In this document: positions 15,607 to 23,834 of the stretch, one piece after another
Position numbering within the stretch: position 1 is the first letter of the stretch
Layout: every line of letters starts with the position of its first letter
NCBI GenBank assembly: GCA_934119955.1
Contig: CAKOSZ010000012.1
Location: 1 to 29,117 of the forward strand
Source: an uncultured Bacilli bacterium
Lineage (GTDB): Bacteria > Bacillota_I > Bacilli_A > RF39 > UBA660
Length of the DNA: 29,117 bases
Reading direction: 5' to 3'
Position numbers and translations under genes: made by a program
The notes under the pieces: model-generated
The model's input: only the letters and a program-made list of their open reading frames with translations
The model's database searches: none
What the model was told of the DNA's origin: nothing

Positions 15607-17382
15607 ATGAATAAATTTTATGGGGAGTTTAAAGATCGTTTAATGAATGATAATCTGGAAGTATTTCTTCAATGTTCTTTTTACTTTGAAACTTATTTAA
15701 AACGTATTAGTGAAGAAGAAATGTATAACATTTTAAATTATGATAAACGTACTTTTGAAAATTATATAAAGTTTGTTTCTACGTTACGTAAGCAAGGAAA
15801 TTTAAATTGTAATGTAGCAGTTGTTCATGAATTAACTAAAATAATATTTAATACAAAAAATGCAAATGGAAAATTACTTGAAGAATTAATTCTTGATACA
15901 GATATTATTTATAATAAAAATATTTTAAATTTTGCAAGAGAGTTTATGATGTTATCTTATAATGATGCAACTATTGTTCACGATGCTGTTTTAGAAATTG
16001 ATAATGATTTATCAATGAAATTAGTAACATATATTAGTTATCTTAGAAATGACATGCAATCTCGTAGTATGGTGGAATTATTTAAAATACCTGGTATATT
16101 CAAACATCGTTATTTTTACAAATTCATTGAATTAATTATAAATAATGGTAATGCAAGATACTTGAATTACATTCCATCATCTTTATATAATATTAATTTA
16201 TTTGATAATAGAAATTGTTATCAATTAGTTTTAGCATTTTTAGATGTTACCAATGATAAACAAGCCAAACTTTTATTTAAAATACTTGGAAGTAGATATA
16301 TGTTACAAAGTCGTGCTTTAAATAGTACTATTGCTTATGTATTAGATAATAAAAATGAAAGAGGTTTAAAATATCTAGATTATATGGTAGATTTAAAGTA
16401 TTGTGTAGATGATTATCGTTTTTCTCTTCTAATTGATTTTTATAAACAAGCGGGTAAGAACGAATATAAAATTGATGGTTTAACGAGATTATTTCAAAAT
16501 AAGAGATTTTTAACTTATGAAAACAATAATTCAGGTAAGTATTTAGAAGATAATCATTTTGAATTAGTGGCAGATTATATTTTGAGAACTAATGCTAGAT
16601 TTCAAATTGATTCTATTATAAATATTACTAGAAATATTAGAAAGAAAGATTTAGATAATAGTCAAGTATTGTTATTCTTAGAAAAAATAATTGAATGTAA
16701 GAAAGTACATCAAGCAAGACTGGTTGCTAATTTCTTAAAAACTGTAACAGGAAATGAGTTTTTATATAATAATTTCTTTAATCCTAGTGCTGATAATAAA
16801 AACTATTATGAAGATAAACTTGGTAATATTTTACAACTAATTGTAAATATTAAAGATGAAAAAGCATGTGATAATTTTATACGTGTAGTATCTTGTCCGT
16901 ATGTTATAAATAGTAAAGATTATATTGATATAATTGAAAAATATATAGCTTTAAACAATTCTAAAAAATATAAATATTTTTATGATATGATATCTAAAAA
17001 AGGTCTATTAGATAATAACAACTATATAGCATTGGATTGTTTAAAAAGAGCGGATTTAAATCAAGCATTTTTAATTCATAAAGTTATAATGGAAACAGAT
17101 ATATATTTAAATAATGATGAATATCAATTAATTAATGAATTAACAAGTGTTACTAGTAAAGATGCTTTAAACTATATCGCAGCAATTATATTTAATCGTA
17201 AATCATTAGGATTAGAAAAAACCAAAGAATATATAGAAAAAGTAAAAAAAGCAGTTAGTAATAAAGAAAAAGCTCCTGATATGGATGGTAATAAGCATAT
17301 AATTAATGTATATAGAGGAATTTCAGATGAAAATATGACATTTAAGGATAAAGTAGTCAAAGTATTAAAAAAACATTTATAG
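15607..17382 (+). CDS. Large uncharacterised, probably helical-repeat protein
   Basis: The 591-residue protein is rich in Asn, Leu, Ile, Lys and Tyr, with no signal peptide or transmembrane segment. Its length is filled with predicted amphipathic helices of about 15-20 residues separated by short turns (for example FDNRNCYQLVLAFLDVTNDKQAKLLFKILG, DDYRFSLLIDFYKQAGK), giving the look of an alpha-solenoid, although no repeat signature is clear. I do not recognise a family. A strong consensus promoter and AGGGGG site precede it, so it is probably well expressed. The 3' end overlaps the convergent membrane-protein gene by six bases. A scaffold or protein-binding role is only inference. Confidence 0.65.
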   Translation: MNKFYGEFKDRLMNDNLEVFLQCSFYFETYLKRISEEEMYNILNYDKRTFENYIKFVSTLRKQGNLNCNVAVVHELTKIIFNTKNANGKLLEELILDTDIIYNKNILNFAREFMMLSYNDATIVHDAVLEIDNDLSMKLVTYISYLRNDMQSRSMVELFKIPGIFKHRYFYKFIELIINNGNARYLNYIPSSLYNINLFDNRNCYQLVLAFLDVTNDKQAKLLFKILGSRYMLQSRALNSTIAYVLDNKNERGLKYLDYMVDLKYCVDDYRFSLLIDFYKQAGKNEYKIDGLTRLFQNKRFLTYENNNSGKYLEDNHFELVADYILRTNARFQIDSIINITRNIRKKDLDNSQVLLFLEKIIECKKVHQARLVANFLKTVTGNEFLYNNFFNPSADNKNYYEDKLGNILQLIVNIKDEKACDNFIRVVSCPYVINSKDYIDIIEKYIALNNSKKYKYFYDMISKKGLLDNNNYIALDCLKRADLNQAFLIHKVIMETDIYLNNDEYQLINELTSVTSKDALNYIAAIIFNRKSLGLEKTKEYIEKVKKAVSNKEKAPDMDGNKHIINVYRGISDENMTFKDKVVKVLKKHL

Positions 17383-17763
17383 AGTAGGCTCCTCAACATC
17401 ACTAACATCAAAGTTATTATTATTTATATTTTTAATTACAATATAAAGAGCAAGAAAAGAAGCAAAAAAAGATAGGTAAGAAGCAAGTAATTCTAAGTTA
17501 ACATCATTATCTATTTCACTAACTTTTTCTCGTTCATAGGAAATATAGATAAATAATATAGCAAGTATTAAAACAATTATTCTATTAAATAAAGATATAT
17601 AAAGAGAAGTTTTTTCTTCAAAAAATATATCTTTTTTTTCTAGTTTTAATTTTTCATTATAAGTTAATAACAAAGATATAAATAAAGTTATTATAAATAA
17701 AAATATTCCAAGTAATTGATAGTTAGTAAGTTTTATTTGGTAATTATTATTTATATCATTCAT
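17377..17763 (-). CDS. Small uncharacterised membrane protein
   Basis: The 128-residue protein has three hydrophobic segments (about 16-34, 55-74, 88-109) with a lysine-rich loop (NEKLKLEKKDIFFEEK) between the first two and an acidic C-terminus. It matches no family I know. The start codon lies just downstream, on this strand, of a very AT-rich region, with no strong ribosome binding site. It is convergent with the 591-residue protein gene; their ends overlap by six bases with no terminator between. Confidence 0.6.
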   Translation of the reverse strand: MNDINNNYQIKLTNYQLLGIFLFIITLFISLLLTYNEKLKLEKKDIFFEEKTSLYISLFNRIIVLILAILFIYISYEREKVSEIDNDVNLELLASYLSFFASFLALYIVIKNINNNNFDVSDVEEPTL

Positions 17764-17920
17764 AGTAAATTATATATTTTTTAGTATAAAAAAATGTTAA
17801 AAAAGATTTATTATTATTTAAATATTTAGAATAATTTTAATAATAAAAAAATATAGATATTTATATATTATAAATCATTATAAAAAATATAAAAATATTA
17901 GAAAAATAACAAAAAAAGTA

Positions 17921-17949
17921 TTGACAAGGTAGGTTAGTTATTGTATAGT
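17921..17949 (+). promoter_or_regulatory. Promoter of the str (ribosomal/elongation factor) operon
   Basis: TTGACA (17921-17926), 17 bases, TATAGT (17944-17949). It follows about 150 bases of nearly pure A/T (17764-17915) in which I see no feature. Confidence 0.85.
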
Positions 17950-18008
17950 ATTCATGTTTGTGAAATTGGGCTTATTTTAAGTAAGTCTTAATTTTATAAG
18001 GATAAATG

Positions 18009-18028
18009 ACACACCAGGGTATGTGTGT
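18009..18028 (+). promoter_or_regulatory. Leader hairpin before rpsL
   Basis: ACACAC (18009-18014) can pair with GTGTGT (18023-18028) around CAGGGTAT, just before the AGGAAGGAG site. Ribosomal operons are often autoregulated through leader structures (S7 in the str operon of E. coli); whether this hairpin does so is not known. Confidence 0.4.
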
Positions 18029-18045
18029 GTTAGGAAGGAGAAAAT

Positions 18046-18462
18046 ATGCCTACAATTAATCAATTAGTTAGAAAAGGTAGAGGTAAAAAGGTTAGAAAAC
18101 CAAAATCACCTGTATTATTAGTTGGTGTTAATACAATTCAAAAGAAACAAACTAAGATTAATGCACCTCAAAAACGTGGTGTTTGTGTTCGTGTTGGAAC
18201 AATGACTCCAAAGAAACCGAACTCAGCTCTTCGTAAATATGCTCGTGTAAGATTATCTAATAGCATGGAAGTAACTTGTTATATTCCAGGTGAAGGACAT
18301 AACTTACAAGAACATAGTGTTGTATTAATAAGAGGTGGTCGTGTACCAGACTTAATTGGTGTTAGATATCATATTATTCGTGGAACTTTGGATACTGCTG
18401 GTGTTAAAGACAGAAAACAAGGTCGTAGCAAATATGGTGCTAAACGTGAAAAGAAAAAATAA
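18046..18462 (+). CDS. rpsL: 30S ribosomal protein S12
   Basis: The 138-residue protein matches S12 throughout: MPTINQLVRKGR start, KSPVLLVGVN, the decoding-centre loop TPKKPNSALRKYARVRLSN and the second loop GEGHNLQEHSVVLIRGGRVPDLIGVRYHIIRG, and the basic tail. It lies at the A site and governs decoding accuracy. The Lys of KKPNSALRK, changed in streptomycin-resistant mutants, is the wild-type residue. It is first in the str operon, with AGGAAGGAG before the ATG. Confidence 0.98.
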   Translation: MPTINQLVRKGRGKKVRKPKSPVLLVGVNTIQKKQTKINAPQKRGVCVRVGTMTPKKPNSALRKYARVRLSNSMEVTCYIPGEGHNLQEHSVVLIRGGRVPDLIGVRYHIIRGTLDTAGVKDRKQGRSKYGAKREKKK

Positions 18463-18492
18463 TTAAAATAATTTTGAAAGGAGGACAATAAT

Positions 18493-18960
18493 ATGCGTAA
18501 AAAACGTGCTGTTATAAGAGATGTATTACCAGATCCTATATATAATTCAAAAGTTGTTACTAAGTTAATTAATCGTATTATGCTTGATGGTAAAAAAGGT
18601 AAAGCAGAAACAATTTTATATGATGCTTTTGATATGATAAAGGAAAAAACAGGTGAAGAACCAGTTAAAGTTTTTGAAAAAGCTTTAGAAAATATTAAAC
18701 CTCAATTAGAAGTTAAATCTCGTCGTGTTGGGGGATCAAACTATCAAGTACCTATTGAAGTTAGTGACAGAAGAAGTCAAACCTTAGGTCTTCGTTGGTT
18801 AGTAAATTATGCAAGACTTAGAGGAGGAAACTCAATGGCTTTAAATCTTGCTAATGAAATTATTGATGCTTCAAATGGAACAGGTGGAGCAGTTAAAAAG
18901 AGAGAAGATACACATAGAATGGCAGAGGCTAATAAAGCATTTGCACATTATCGTTGGTAG
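18493..18960 (+). CDS. rpsG: 30S ribosomal protein S7
   Basis: The 155-residue protein has the S7 signatures KKGKAETILYDAFDMIKEKTGEEPVKVFEKALENIKPQLEVKSRRVGGSNYQVPIEV and RGGNSMALNLANEIIDASNGTGGAVKKREDTHRMAEANKAFAHYRW. It initiates folding of the 3' major domain of 16S rRNA and lines the E site. It is preceded by GAAAGGAGG and follows rpsL by 30 bases in the standard str order. Confidence 0.98.
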   Translation: MRKKRAVIRDVLPDPIYNSKVVTKLINRIMLDGKKGKAETILYDAFDMIKEKTGEEPVKVFEKALENIKPQLEVKSRRVGGSNYQVPIEVSDRRSQTLGLRWLVNYARLRGGNSMALNLANEIIDASNGTGGAVKKREDTHRMAEANKAFAHYRW

Positions 18961-18975
18961 AAAGGATATAAAATT

Positions 18976-21045
18976 ATGGCTCGTGAAACATCATTATTGA
19001 TGACAAGAAATATTGGAATTATGGCACATATTGATGCAGGTAAAACTACTTGTACTGAACGTGTTTTATTCCATACAAAGAAAATCCATAAGATTGGTGA
19101 AACTCATGATGGTGAATCACAAATGGACTGGATGGCACAAGAACAAGAAAGAGGTATTACAATTACAAGTGCAGCAACTACTGCGTTTTGGAAAAAATAT
19201 CGTTTTAATATAATTGATACCCCAGGTCACGTAGATTTCACTGTTGAAGTTAGTCGTAGTTTAAGAGTATTAGATGGAGCGGTTGCTTTAATTGATGCTC
19301 AAGCAGGTGTTGAACCACAAACTGAAACTGTATGGCGTCAAGCAACAGAATTCATGGTTCCAAGATTAATATTTGCCAATAAAATGGATAAAATGGGGGC
19401 AGATTTTGTTTGGAGTTTAAAGACAATTGACAATCGTTTAGGTGTTAATGCTAAACCTATTGAATGGCCAATTGGGGCTGAATCAGATTTCCGTGGAGTA
19501 ATTGATTTAGTTACTATGAAGGCTTATGAATATGATGGTAAACCAGAAGAAGATGCAAAAGAAATAGAAATTCCTGCTGATTTAGTAGAAATTGCTAATG
19601 AAAAACATGAAGAATTAATCGAAGCAGTTGCTGAATTTGATGATGATATGATGATGACTTATCTTGATGGTGGGGAAATCACTGTTGATATGATCAAAAA
19701 AGCAATTAGAAAAGGAACACTTGCTGTTAAATTCTTCCCAGTTATGTGTGGAACTGCCTTAGGAAATAAGGGAATTAAGTTATTACTTGATGCTGTTATT
19801 GATTACTTACCATCTCCACTTGATATTCCATCAATTAAAGGAGTAACATTAGATGGAGAAGAAACAGTAAGACATCCAAGTGATGATGAACCATTTAGTG
19901 CCTTAGCATTTAAGGTTATGACAGATCCATTTGTTGGACGTTTAACATTCTTCCGTGTTTATTCAGGTCATTTATCTAGTGGATCTTATGTATTAAACTC
20001 AACAAAAGATGTTAAAGAAAGAATTGGTCGTATTTTACAAATGCATGCAAATCATCGTACCGAAATTACTGATGTTTATACAGGTGATATTGCAGCAGCA
20101 GTTGGTCTTAAAAATACAACAACAGGAGACACTTTATGTGATGAAAAGAAACCTGTTATTCTAGAACAAATGGAATTCCCAGAACCAGTTATTGAACTTG
20201 CTGTTGAACCAAAATCAAAAGCAGATCAAGAAAAAATGGGAATTGCTCTTCAAAAATTAGCAGAAGAAGATCCTACATTTAAAGTTCATACTAACCAAGA
20301 AACAGGTCAAACTGTAATTGCTGGTATGGGTGAACTTCACTTAGATGTATTAGTTGATCGTATGAGAAGAGAATTCCAAGTTGAAGCAAACATTGGTAAA
20401 CCACAAGTTGCTTATCGTGAAACAATTAAACAATCTGGTGAATGTGAAGGTAAGTATATTAAACAATCTGGTGGACGTGGACAATACGGACATGTTTGGA
20501 TTAGATTTGAACCAAATCCTGATAAAGGATATGAATTCGTTGATGAAATCGTTGGAGGTGTTGTTCCTCGTGAATATATTCCAGTAGTAGATAAAGGCTT
20601 ACAAGAAGCTCTTCAAACTGGTGTACTTGCAGGATATCCAATGATCGATGTTAAAGCAACTTTATTTGATGGTTCTTACCATGAAGTTGACTCTAACGAA
20701 ATGGCTTTCAAGATTGCAGCAAGTTTTGCATTAAAGGAAGCAAAAAACAAATGTAAACCAGTATTACTTGAACCAATTATGAAAGTTGATGTTACTGTAC
20801 CAGATGAATATTTTGGTAATGTAATGGGAGACTTAACTAGTCGCCGTGGACGTCCACTTGGTCAAGAAAATGTTGGTAATGCTATTAAACTAAGTGCAAT
20901 GGTACCACTTTCTGAAATGTTTGGTTATGCAACTGGTTTAAGAAGTAACACCCAAGGTAGAGGAAACTTTATAATGCAATTTGATCATTACGAAGAAGTA
21001 CCTACTAATATTGCCGCTGAAATAATTAAAAAAAGTGGTAATTAA
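18976..21045 (+). CDS. fusA: Elongation factor G
   Basis: The 689-residue GTPase translocates tRNA and mRNA on the ribosome. Domain I has the P-loop AHIDAGKTT (17-25), the switch I stretch QEQERGITITSAATT, DTPGHVDF and NKMDKMGAD. Later domains are recognisable by SDDEPFSALAFKVMTDPFVGRL, the domain III stretch, domain IV (GGVVPREYIPVVDKG) and the C-terminal PLSEMFGYATGLRSNTQGRG. It is full length and unremarkable, 15 bases after rpsG. Confidence 0.98.
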   Translation: MARETSLLMTRNIGIMAHIDAGKTTCTERVLFHTKKIHKIGETHDGESQMDWMAQEQERGITITSAATTAFWKKYRFNIIDTPGHVDFTVEVSRSLRVLDGAVALIDAQAGVEPQTETVWRQATEFMVPRLIFANKMDKMGADFVWSLKTIDNRLGVNAKPIEWPIGAESDFRGVIDLVTMKAYEYDGKPEEDAKEIEIPADLVEIANEKHEELIEAVAEFDDDMMMTYLDGGEITVDMIKKAIRKGTLAVKFFPVMCGTALGNKGIKLLLDAVIDYLPSPLDIPSIKGVTLDGEETVRHPSDDEPFSALAFKVMTDPFVGRLTFFRVYSGHLSSGSYVLNSTKDVKERIGRILQMHANHRTEITDVYTGDIAAAVGLKNTTTGDTLCDEKKPVILEQMEFPEPVIELAVEPKSKADQEKMGIALQKLAEEDPTFKVHTNQETGQTVIAGMGELHLDVLVDRMRREFQVEANIGKPQVAYRETIKQSGECEGKYIKQSGGRGQYGHVWIRFEPNPDKGYEFVDEIVGGVVPREYIPVVDKGLQEALQTGVLAGYPMIDVKATLFDGSYHEVDSNEMAFKIAASFALKEAKNKCKPVLLEPIMKVDVTVPDEYFGNVMGDLTSRRGRPLGQENVGNAIKLSAMVPLSEMFGYATGLRSNTQGRGNFIMQFDHYEEVPTNIAAEIIKKSGN

Positions 21046-21078
21046 TTAAGTCTATATTAAAAAAAATTAAAAAAGTAG

Positions 21079-21111
21079 TTGTATTTTATTAAATATTTGA
21101 TAAAATATAAT
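21079..21111 (+). promoter_or_regulatory. Possible internal promoter before tuf
   Basis: TTGTAT (21079-21084) with TAAAAT (21101-21106, spacing 16), and an overlapping TATAAT (21106-21111) without a good -35. A separate tuf promoter after fusA is common and would boost EF-Tu levels. Confidence 0.45.
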
Positions 21112-21139
21112 AGTAATCAAAAAAAGGAGGAAATTTAAT

Positions 21140-22324
21140 ATGGCAAAAGAAAAATTTGATCGTAGTAAACCACATGTTAACATTGGTACAATAGGACATG
21201 TTGACCATGGTAAAACTACTTTAACTGCTGCTATTACAAAAAGACAAGCAGAAAAATTTGGTGGAGAATTTATTGATTATGCAAATATTGATAAAGCACC
21301 AGAAGAAAGAGAACGTGGTATTACAATTAATACTGCACACGTTGAGTATCAAACAGCTACTCGTCACTATGCACACGTAGACTGCCCAGGACATGCTGAC
21401 TATGTTAAAAACATGATCACAGGTGCAGCTCAAATGGACGGAGCAATTCTTGTTATTGCTGCTACTGATGGACCAATGGCTCAAACTCGTGAACATATCT
21501 TACTTGCTCGTCAAGTTGGTGTACCAAAAATGGTAGTATTCATGAACAAATGCGATATGGTTGATGATGAAGAATTATTAGAATTAGTTGAAATGGAAAT
21601 TCGTGATTTATTAAATGAATACGGATTTGATGGAGACAACACTCCAATTATTCGTGGATCAGCATTAAAGGCTCTTGAAGGAGATCCTAAATATGTTGCT
21701 GCAATCGATGAATTAATGGATGCAGTTGATACTTGGATTCCAACACCAGTTCGTGATAATGACAAACCATTCTTAATGAGTATTGAAGATGTATTCACAA
21801 TCACTGGACGTGGAACAGTTGTTACAGGACGTGTTGAACGTGGACAATTAAAATTAAATGATGAAGTTGAAATCGTTGGTATCAAACCTACTCAAAAAAC
21901 AGTTGTTACTGGTATTGAAATGTTTAGAAAACAATTAGACTTCGCAGAAGCAGGAGATAACGCTGGTGTACTTTTACGTGGTATCGCAAGAGAAGACGTA
22001 GAACGTGGACAAGTTCTTGCTAAACCAGGAACAGTTACACCTCATACTAAGTTTGAAGCAGAAGTTTACATTCTTACAAAAGAAGAAGGTGGACGTCATA
22101 CTCCATTCTTTGCAAACTATCGTCCTCAATTCTATTTTAGAACAACAGACGTTACAGGTGTAATCGAATTACCACAAGGAACTGACATGGTAATGCCAGG
22201 TGATAATGTTTCAATTACTGTTGAATTAATTCACCCAATCGCTCTTGAACAAGGTACTAAATTCTCAATTCGTGAAGGTGGACGTACTGTTGGAGCTGGC
22301 TCAGTTTCTAAAATTGATAAATAA
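21140..22324 (+). CDS. tuf: Elongation factor Tu
   Basis: The 394-residue protein delivers aminoacyl-tRNA to the ribosome. GTP-binding motifs are GHVDHGKT (19-26), RGITINTAHVEYQT, DCPGHADY and NKCDMVDD; domains 2 and 3 follow (GRGTVVTGRVERG, RGIAREDVERGQVLAKPG, EGGRHTPFFANYRPQFYFRTTDVTG). AAGGAGG is placed well before the ATG. It is full length. Codon use is clearly tuned for high expression (for example more CGT and GGT/GGA than neighbours). A strong terminator closes the operon. Confidence 0.99.
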   Translation: MAKEKFDRSKPHVNIGTIGHVDHGKTTLTAAITKRQAEKFGGEFIDYANIDKAPEERERGITINTAHVEYQTATRHYAHVDCPGHADYVKNMITGAAQMDGAILVIAATDGPMAQTREHILLARQVGVPKMVVFMNKCDMVDDEELLELVEMEIRDLLNEYGFDGDNTPIIRGSALKALEGDPKYVAAIDELMDAVDTWIPTPVRDNDKPFLMSIEDVFTITGRGTVVTGRVERGQLKLNDEVEIVGIKPTQKTVVTGIEMFRKQLDFAEAGDNAGVLLRGIAREDVERGQVLAKPGTVTPHTKFEAEVYILTKEEGGRHTPFFANYRPQFYFRTTDVTGVIELPQGTDMVMPGDNVSITVELIHPIALEQGTKFSIREGGRTVGAGSVSKIDK

Positions 22325-22334
22325 TAAATTAAAG

Positions 22335-22361
22335 GTACTTTTCAAAAGTACTTTTTTTTTT
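22335..22361 (+). terminator. Terminator of the str-tuf unit
   Basis: GTACT (22335-22339) pairs with AGTAC (22347-22351); the flanking T and A runs extend it. A ten-T tract follows. Confidence 0.85.
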
Positions 22362-22374
22362 AATATTTTTATGT

Positions 22375-22380
22375 TATACT
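22375..22380 (+). promoter_or_regulatory. Extended -10 before the M23 peptidase gene
   Basis: ATGTTATACT with hexamer at 22375-22380, 18 bases before the start codon; AGAGGAT follows. Confidence 0.5.
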
Positions 22381-22398
22381 CTTTATAGAGGATAAGAT

Positions 22399-23595
22399 AT
22401 GAAGAAGAAAATAATAATTACCATGCTTTTATTATTAGTATTAGTCCCCTTTAAAGTTGAGGCAAAAACACTTCGAGATTTAAAAAATGAGTTAGCCGCT
22501 TTAAAACAAAAAAAAGCAGATGCTGATTACAACAAACAGAAAACCCAACAAGAATTAAATAATGTTAATAATAACATAGAGGCAACTACTAATAAAATGA
22601 AGCAAAATGAAGAAAATATAGAAAAACTTAATAAAGAAATTGCTGACTTAAATGAAAAAGCCAAACAAAGAGAACTTGAAATAAAAGAAGTAATGCACTT
22701 TTTACAAATTGCTAATGGAGAAAATGCTTATCTTGAATATATCTTTGGTGCTAAGGATATCACGGATTTTATTTATCGAAGTGCAATTTCAGGACAACTT
22801 GTTTCTTATAATGATAAACTAATAGATGAGTATAATGAAACAATTAAGACAAATAAGAAAAAACAAGAAGAACTAAAAGAAGAACTTACATCTCTTGCTA
22901 AAAAGCAAGAAGAGTTATCAGTTAGTTTAAGTACCTTAGGTAAAGAATTACAAGGTATGCTTGATGTTTCCTTATCGATAGATGAAGAAATAACAGCCCA
23001 AGAAAAAGTAATTAATTACTATGAAAAAACTTTATCATGTGGCTTAGATGAAAATATTAACTTATGTGGTAAGGTTCCATATTCAGGTAGTTTTGTAAGA
23101 CCAGTTTTAAATGGTAGAATTACAAGTGTCTTTGGTTGGCGTTGTTATACAAGAAATAATGGACAAAAATACTGTGGATACCATAATGGTATTGATATAG
23201 CCGGAGGAGATACAAGAATATATGCGGCAGCCCCTGGTACTGTTGCTGCAATTTTGCCTCAACAAAGTTGTGGTGGAAATATGTTATTTGTTCACCATAA
23301 TGTAGGAGGTAATTATTATACAACTGCTTACTTCCATGTTAAAAACATCAATGTTAGAGTAGGTGATTATGTTGATCAAAATACTATCATAGCAACTATG
23401 GGTGGTGGAGCCGATACCTGGTGGTATGATAAATGTACAACCGGTGATCATCTTCACTTTGCAGTTGCAACTGGATTGTATATGAAAGAATATAGTTACT
23501 GGTCAACTTATACAGCAAGAAATATTAACCCAACAAGTGTTGTTAACTTTCCAGCCGCTTATGTGTGGTTCTCAAACAGAGTAACAAGATATTAA
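22399..23595 (+). CDS. Secreted M23 (LytM-type) peptidoglycan endopeptidase with coiled coil
   Basis: The 398-residue protein has a signal peptide (1-22; KKKIIITMLLLLVLVPFKVEA), a long coiled coil (about 23-210) rich in Glu, Lys, Gln and Asn, and a C-terminal M23 metallopeptidase domain (about 228-390). Zinc and catalytic residues are visible: His262 and Asp266 (HNGID), His313 (YFHV) and the HLHF motif (351-354). The architecture is that of EnvC/NlpD and PcsB-like cell-separation hydrolases, where the coil can restrain or recruit the enzyme. Several cysteines in the catalytic domain (RCY, YCGYH, SCGG, KCTTG) suggest disulfides or local stabilisation. It acts on the wall outside the membrane. 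It has its own extended -10 promoter, and a small ORF with a G12 tract follows after 17 bases. Confidence 0.92.
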   Translation: MKKKIIITMLLLLVLVPFKVEAKTLRDLKNELAALKQKKADADYNKQKTQQELNNVNNNIEATTNKMKQNEENIEKLNKEIADLNEKAKQRELEIKEVMHFLQIANGENAYLEYIFGAKDITDFIYRSAISGQLVSYNDKLIDEYNETIKTNKKKQEELKEELTSLAKKQEELSVSLSTLGKELQGMLDVSLSIDEEITAQEKVINYYEKTLSCGLDENINLCGKVPYSGSFVRPVLNGRITSVFGWRCYTRNNGQKYCGYHNGIDIAGGDTRIYAAAPGTVAAILPQQSCGGNMLFVHHNVGGNYYTTAYFHVKNINVRVGDYVDQNTIIATMGGGADTWWYDKCTTGDHLHFAVATGLYMKEYSYWSTYTARNINPTSVVNFPAAYVWFSNRVTRY

Positions 23596-23612
23596 AAAAA
23601 GGAGTGAAAAAT

Positions 23613-23759
23613 ATGAATAAACTAAATAATTACTTTACAACTAATCAATCCTTAACTTTACAAAACTTTACATGGGGGGGGGGGGTATATAAAACCTATC
23701 TAAAACCCTTATCTTGTAAGAGTTTTATAAAGAGATTTATTTATATAATCGACACTTAA
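23613..23759 (+). CDS. Small ORF with G12 tract (possibly phase-variable)
   Basis: A 48-codon frame begins at ATG 23613, eight bases after AAAGGAG, and is interrupted in composition by twelve consecutive G (23674-23685) that encode W-G-G-G-V. With one G fewer or more it ends within a few codons after the tract, so slippage would toggle it. The C-terminus (KPLSCKSFIKRFIYIIDT) is basic/hydrophobic. I know no homologue. It may be a leader peptide rather than a functional protein, since a terminator follows immediately and the target gene of the DGR starts soon after. Confidence 0.4.
   Translation: MNKLNNYFTTNQSLTLQNFTWGGGVYKTYLKPLSCKSFIKRFIYIIDT
23667..23693 (+). promoter_or_regulatory. Putative phase-variable promoter with poly-G spacer
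   Basis: TTTACA (23667-23672) and TATAAA (23688-23693), or TATATA at 23686-23691, flank the G12 tract, giving a spacer of 15 (or 13). Two extra G would create the optimal 17. Homopolymer-length control of promoter spacing is an established phase-variation mechanism, as in Bordetella fim. Its use here is inference from the layout. Confidence 0.4.
23674..23685 (+). repeat. Poly-G tract of twelve
   Basis: Twelve consecutive G in a genome where G runs above six are rare. Such tracts are prone to slipped-strand changes and often mark contingency loci. Sequencing or assembly error of the exact length is possible. Confidence 0.9.
23701..23727 (+). promoter_or_regulatory. Leader hairpin upstream of DGR target
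   Basis: TAAAAC-C-CTTA (23701-23711) pairs with TAAG-A-GTTTTA (23717-23727) around TCTTG with one C-A mismatch. It sits between the poly-G promoter candidate and the terminator. Confidence 0.4.
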
Positions 23760-23808
23760 AACATGATTAATTTTACAGTCTAACTGTAATTTTTAGTCAT
23801 GTTTTTTT
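23758..23808 (+). terminator. Terminator 26 bp upstream of the DGR target gene
   Basis: An outer stem (AAAACATGA 23758-23766 with TCATGTTTT 23797-23805) and an inner stem (TTACAG 23773-23778 with CTGTAA 23784-23789) are followed by T7. No convincing promoter lies between it and the target start at 23835, so transcription of the target must either pass through it (attenuation) or start at an unrecognised site. Confidence 0.75.
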
Positions 23809-23834
23809 AATTTAAAAAGGTAAGAGGTGTAAAA

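Noticed and set aside
21511..21885. Minus-strand ORFs opposite tuf
   Set aside because: Serine-rich antisense artefacts of a highly conserved gene.
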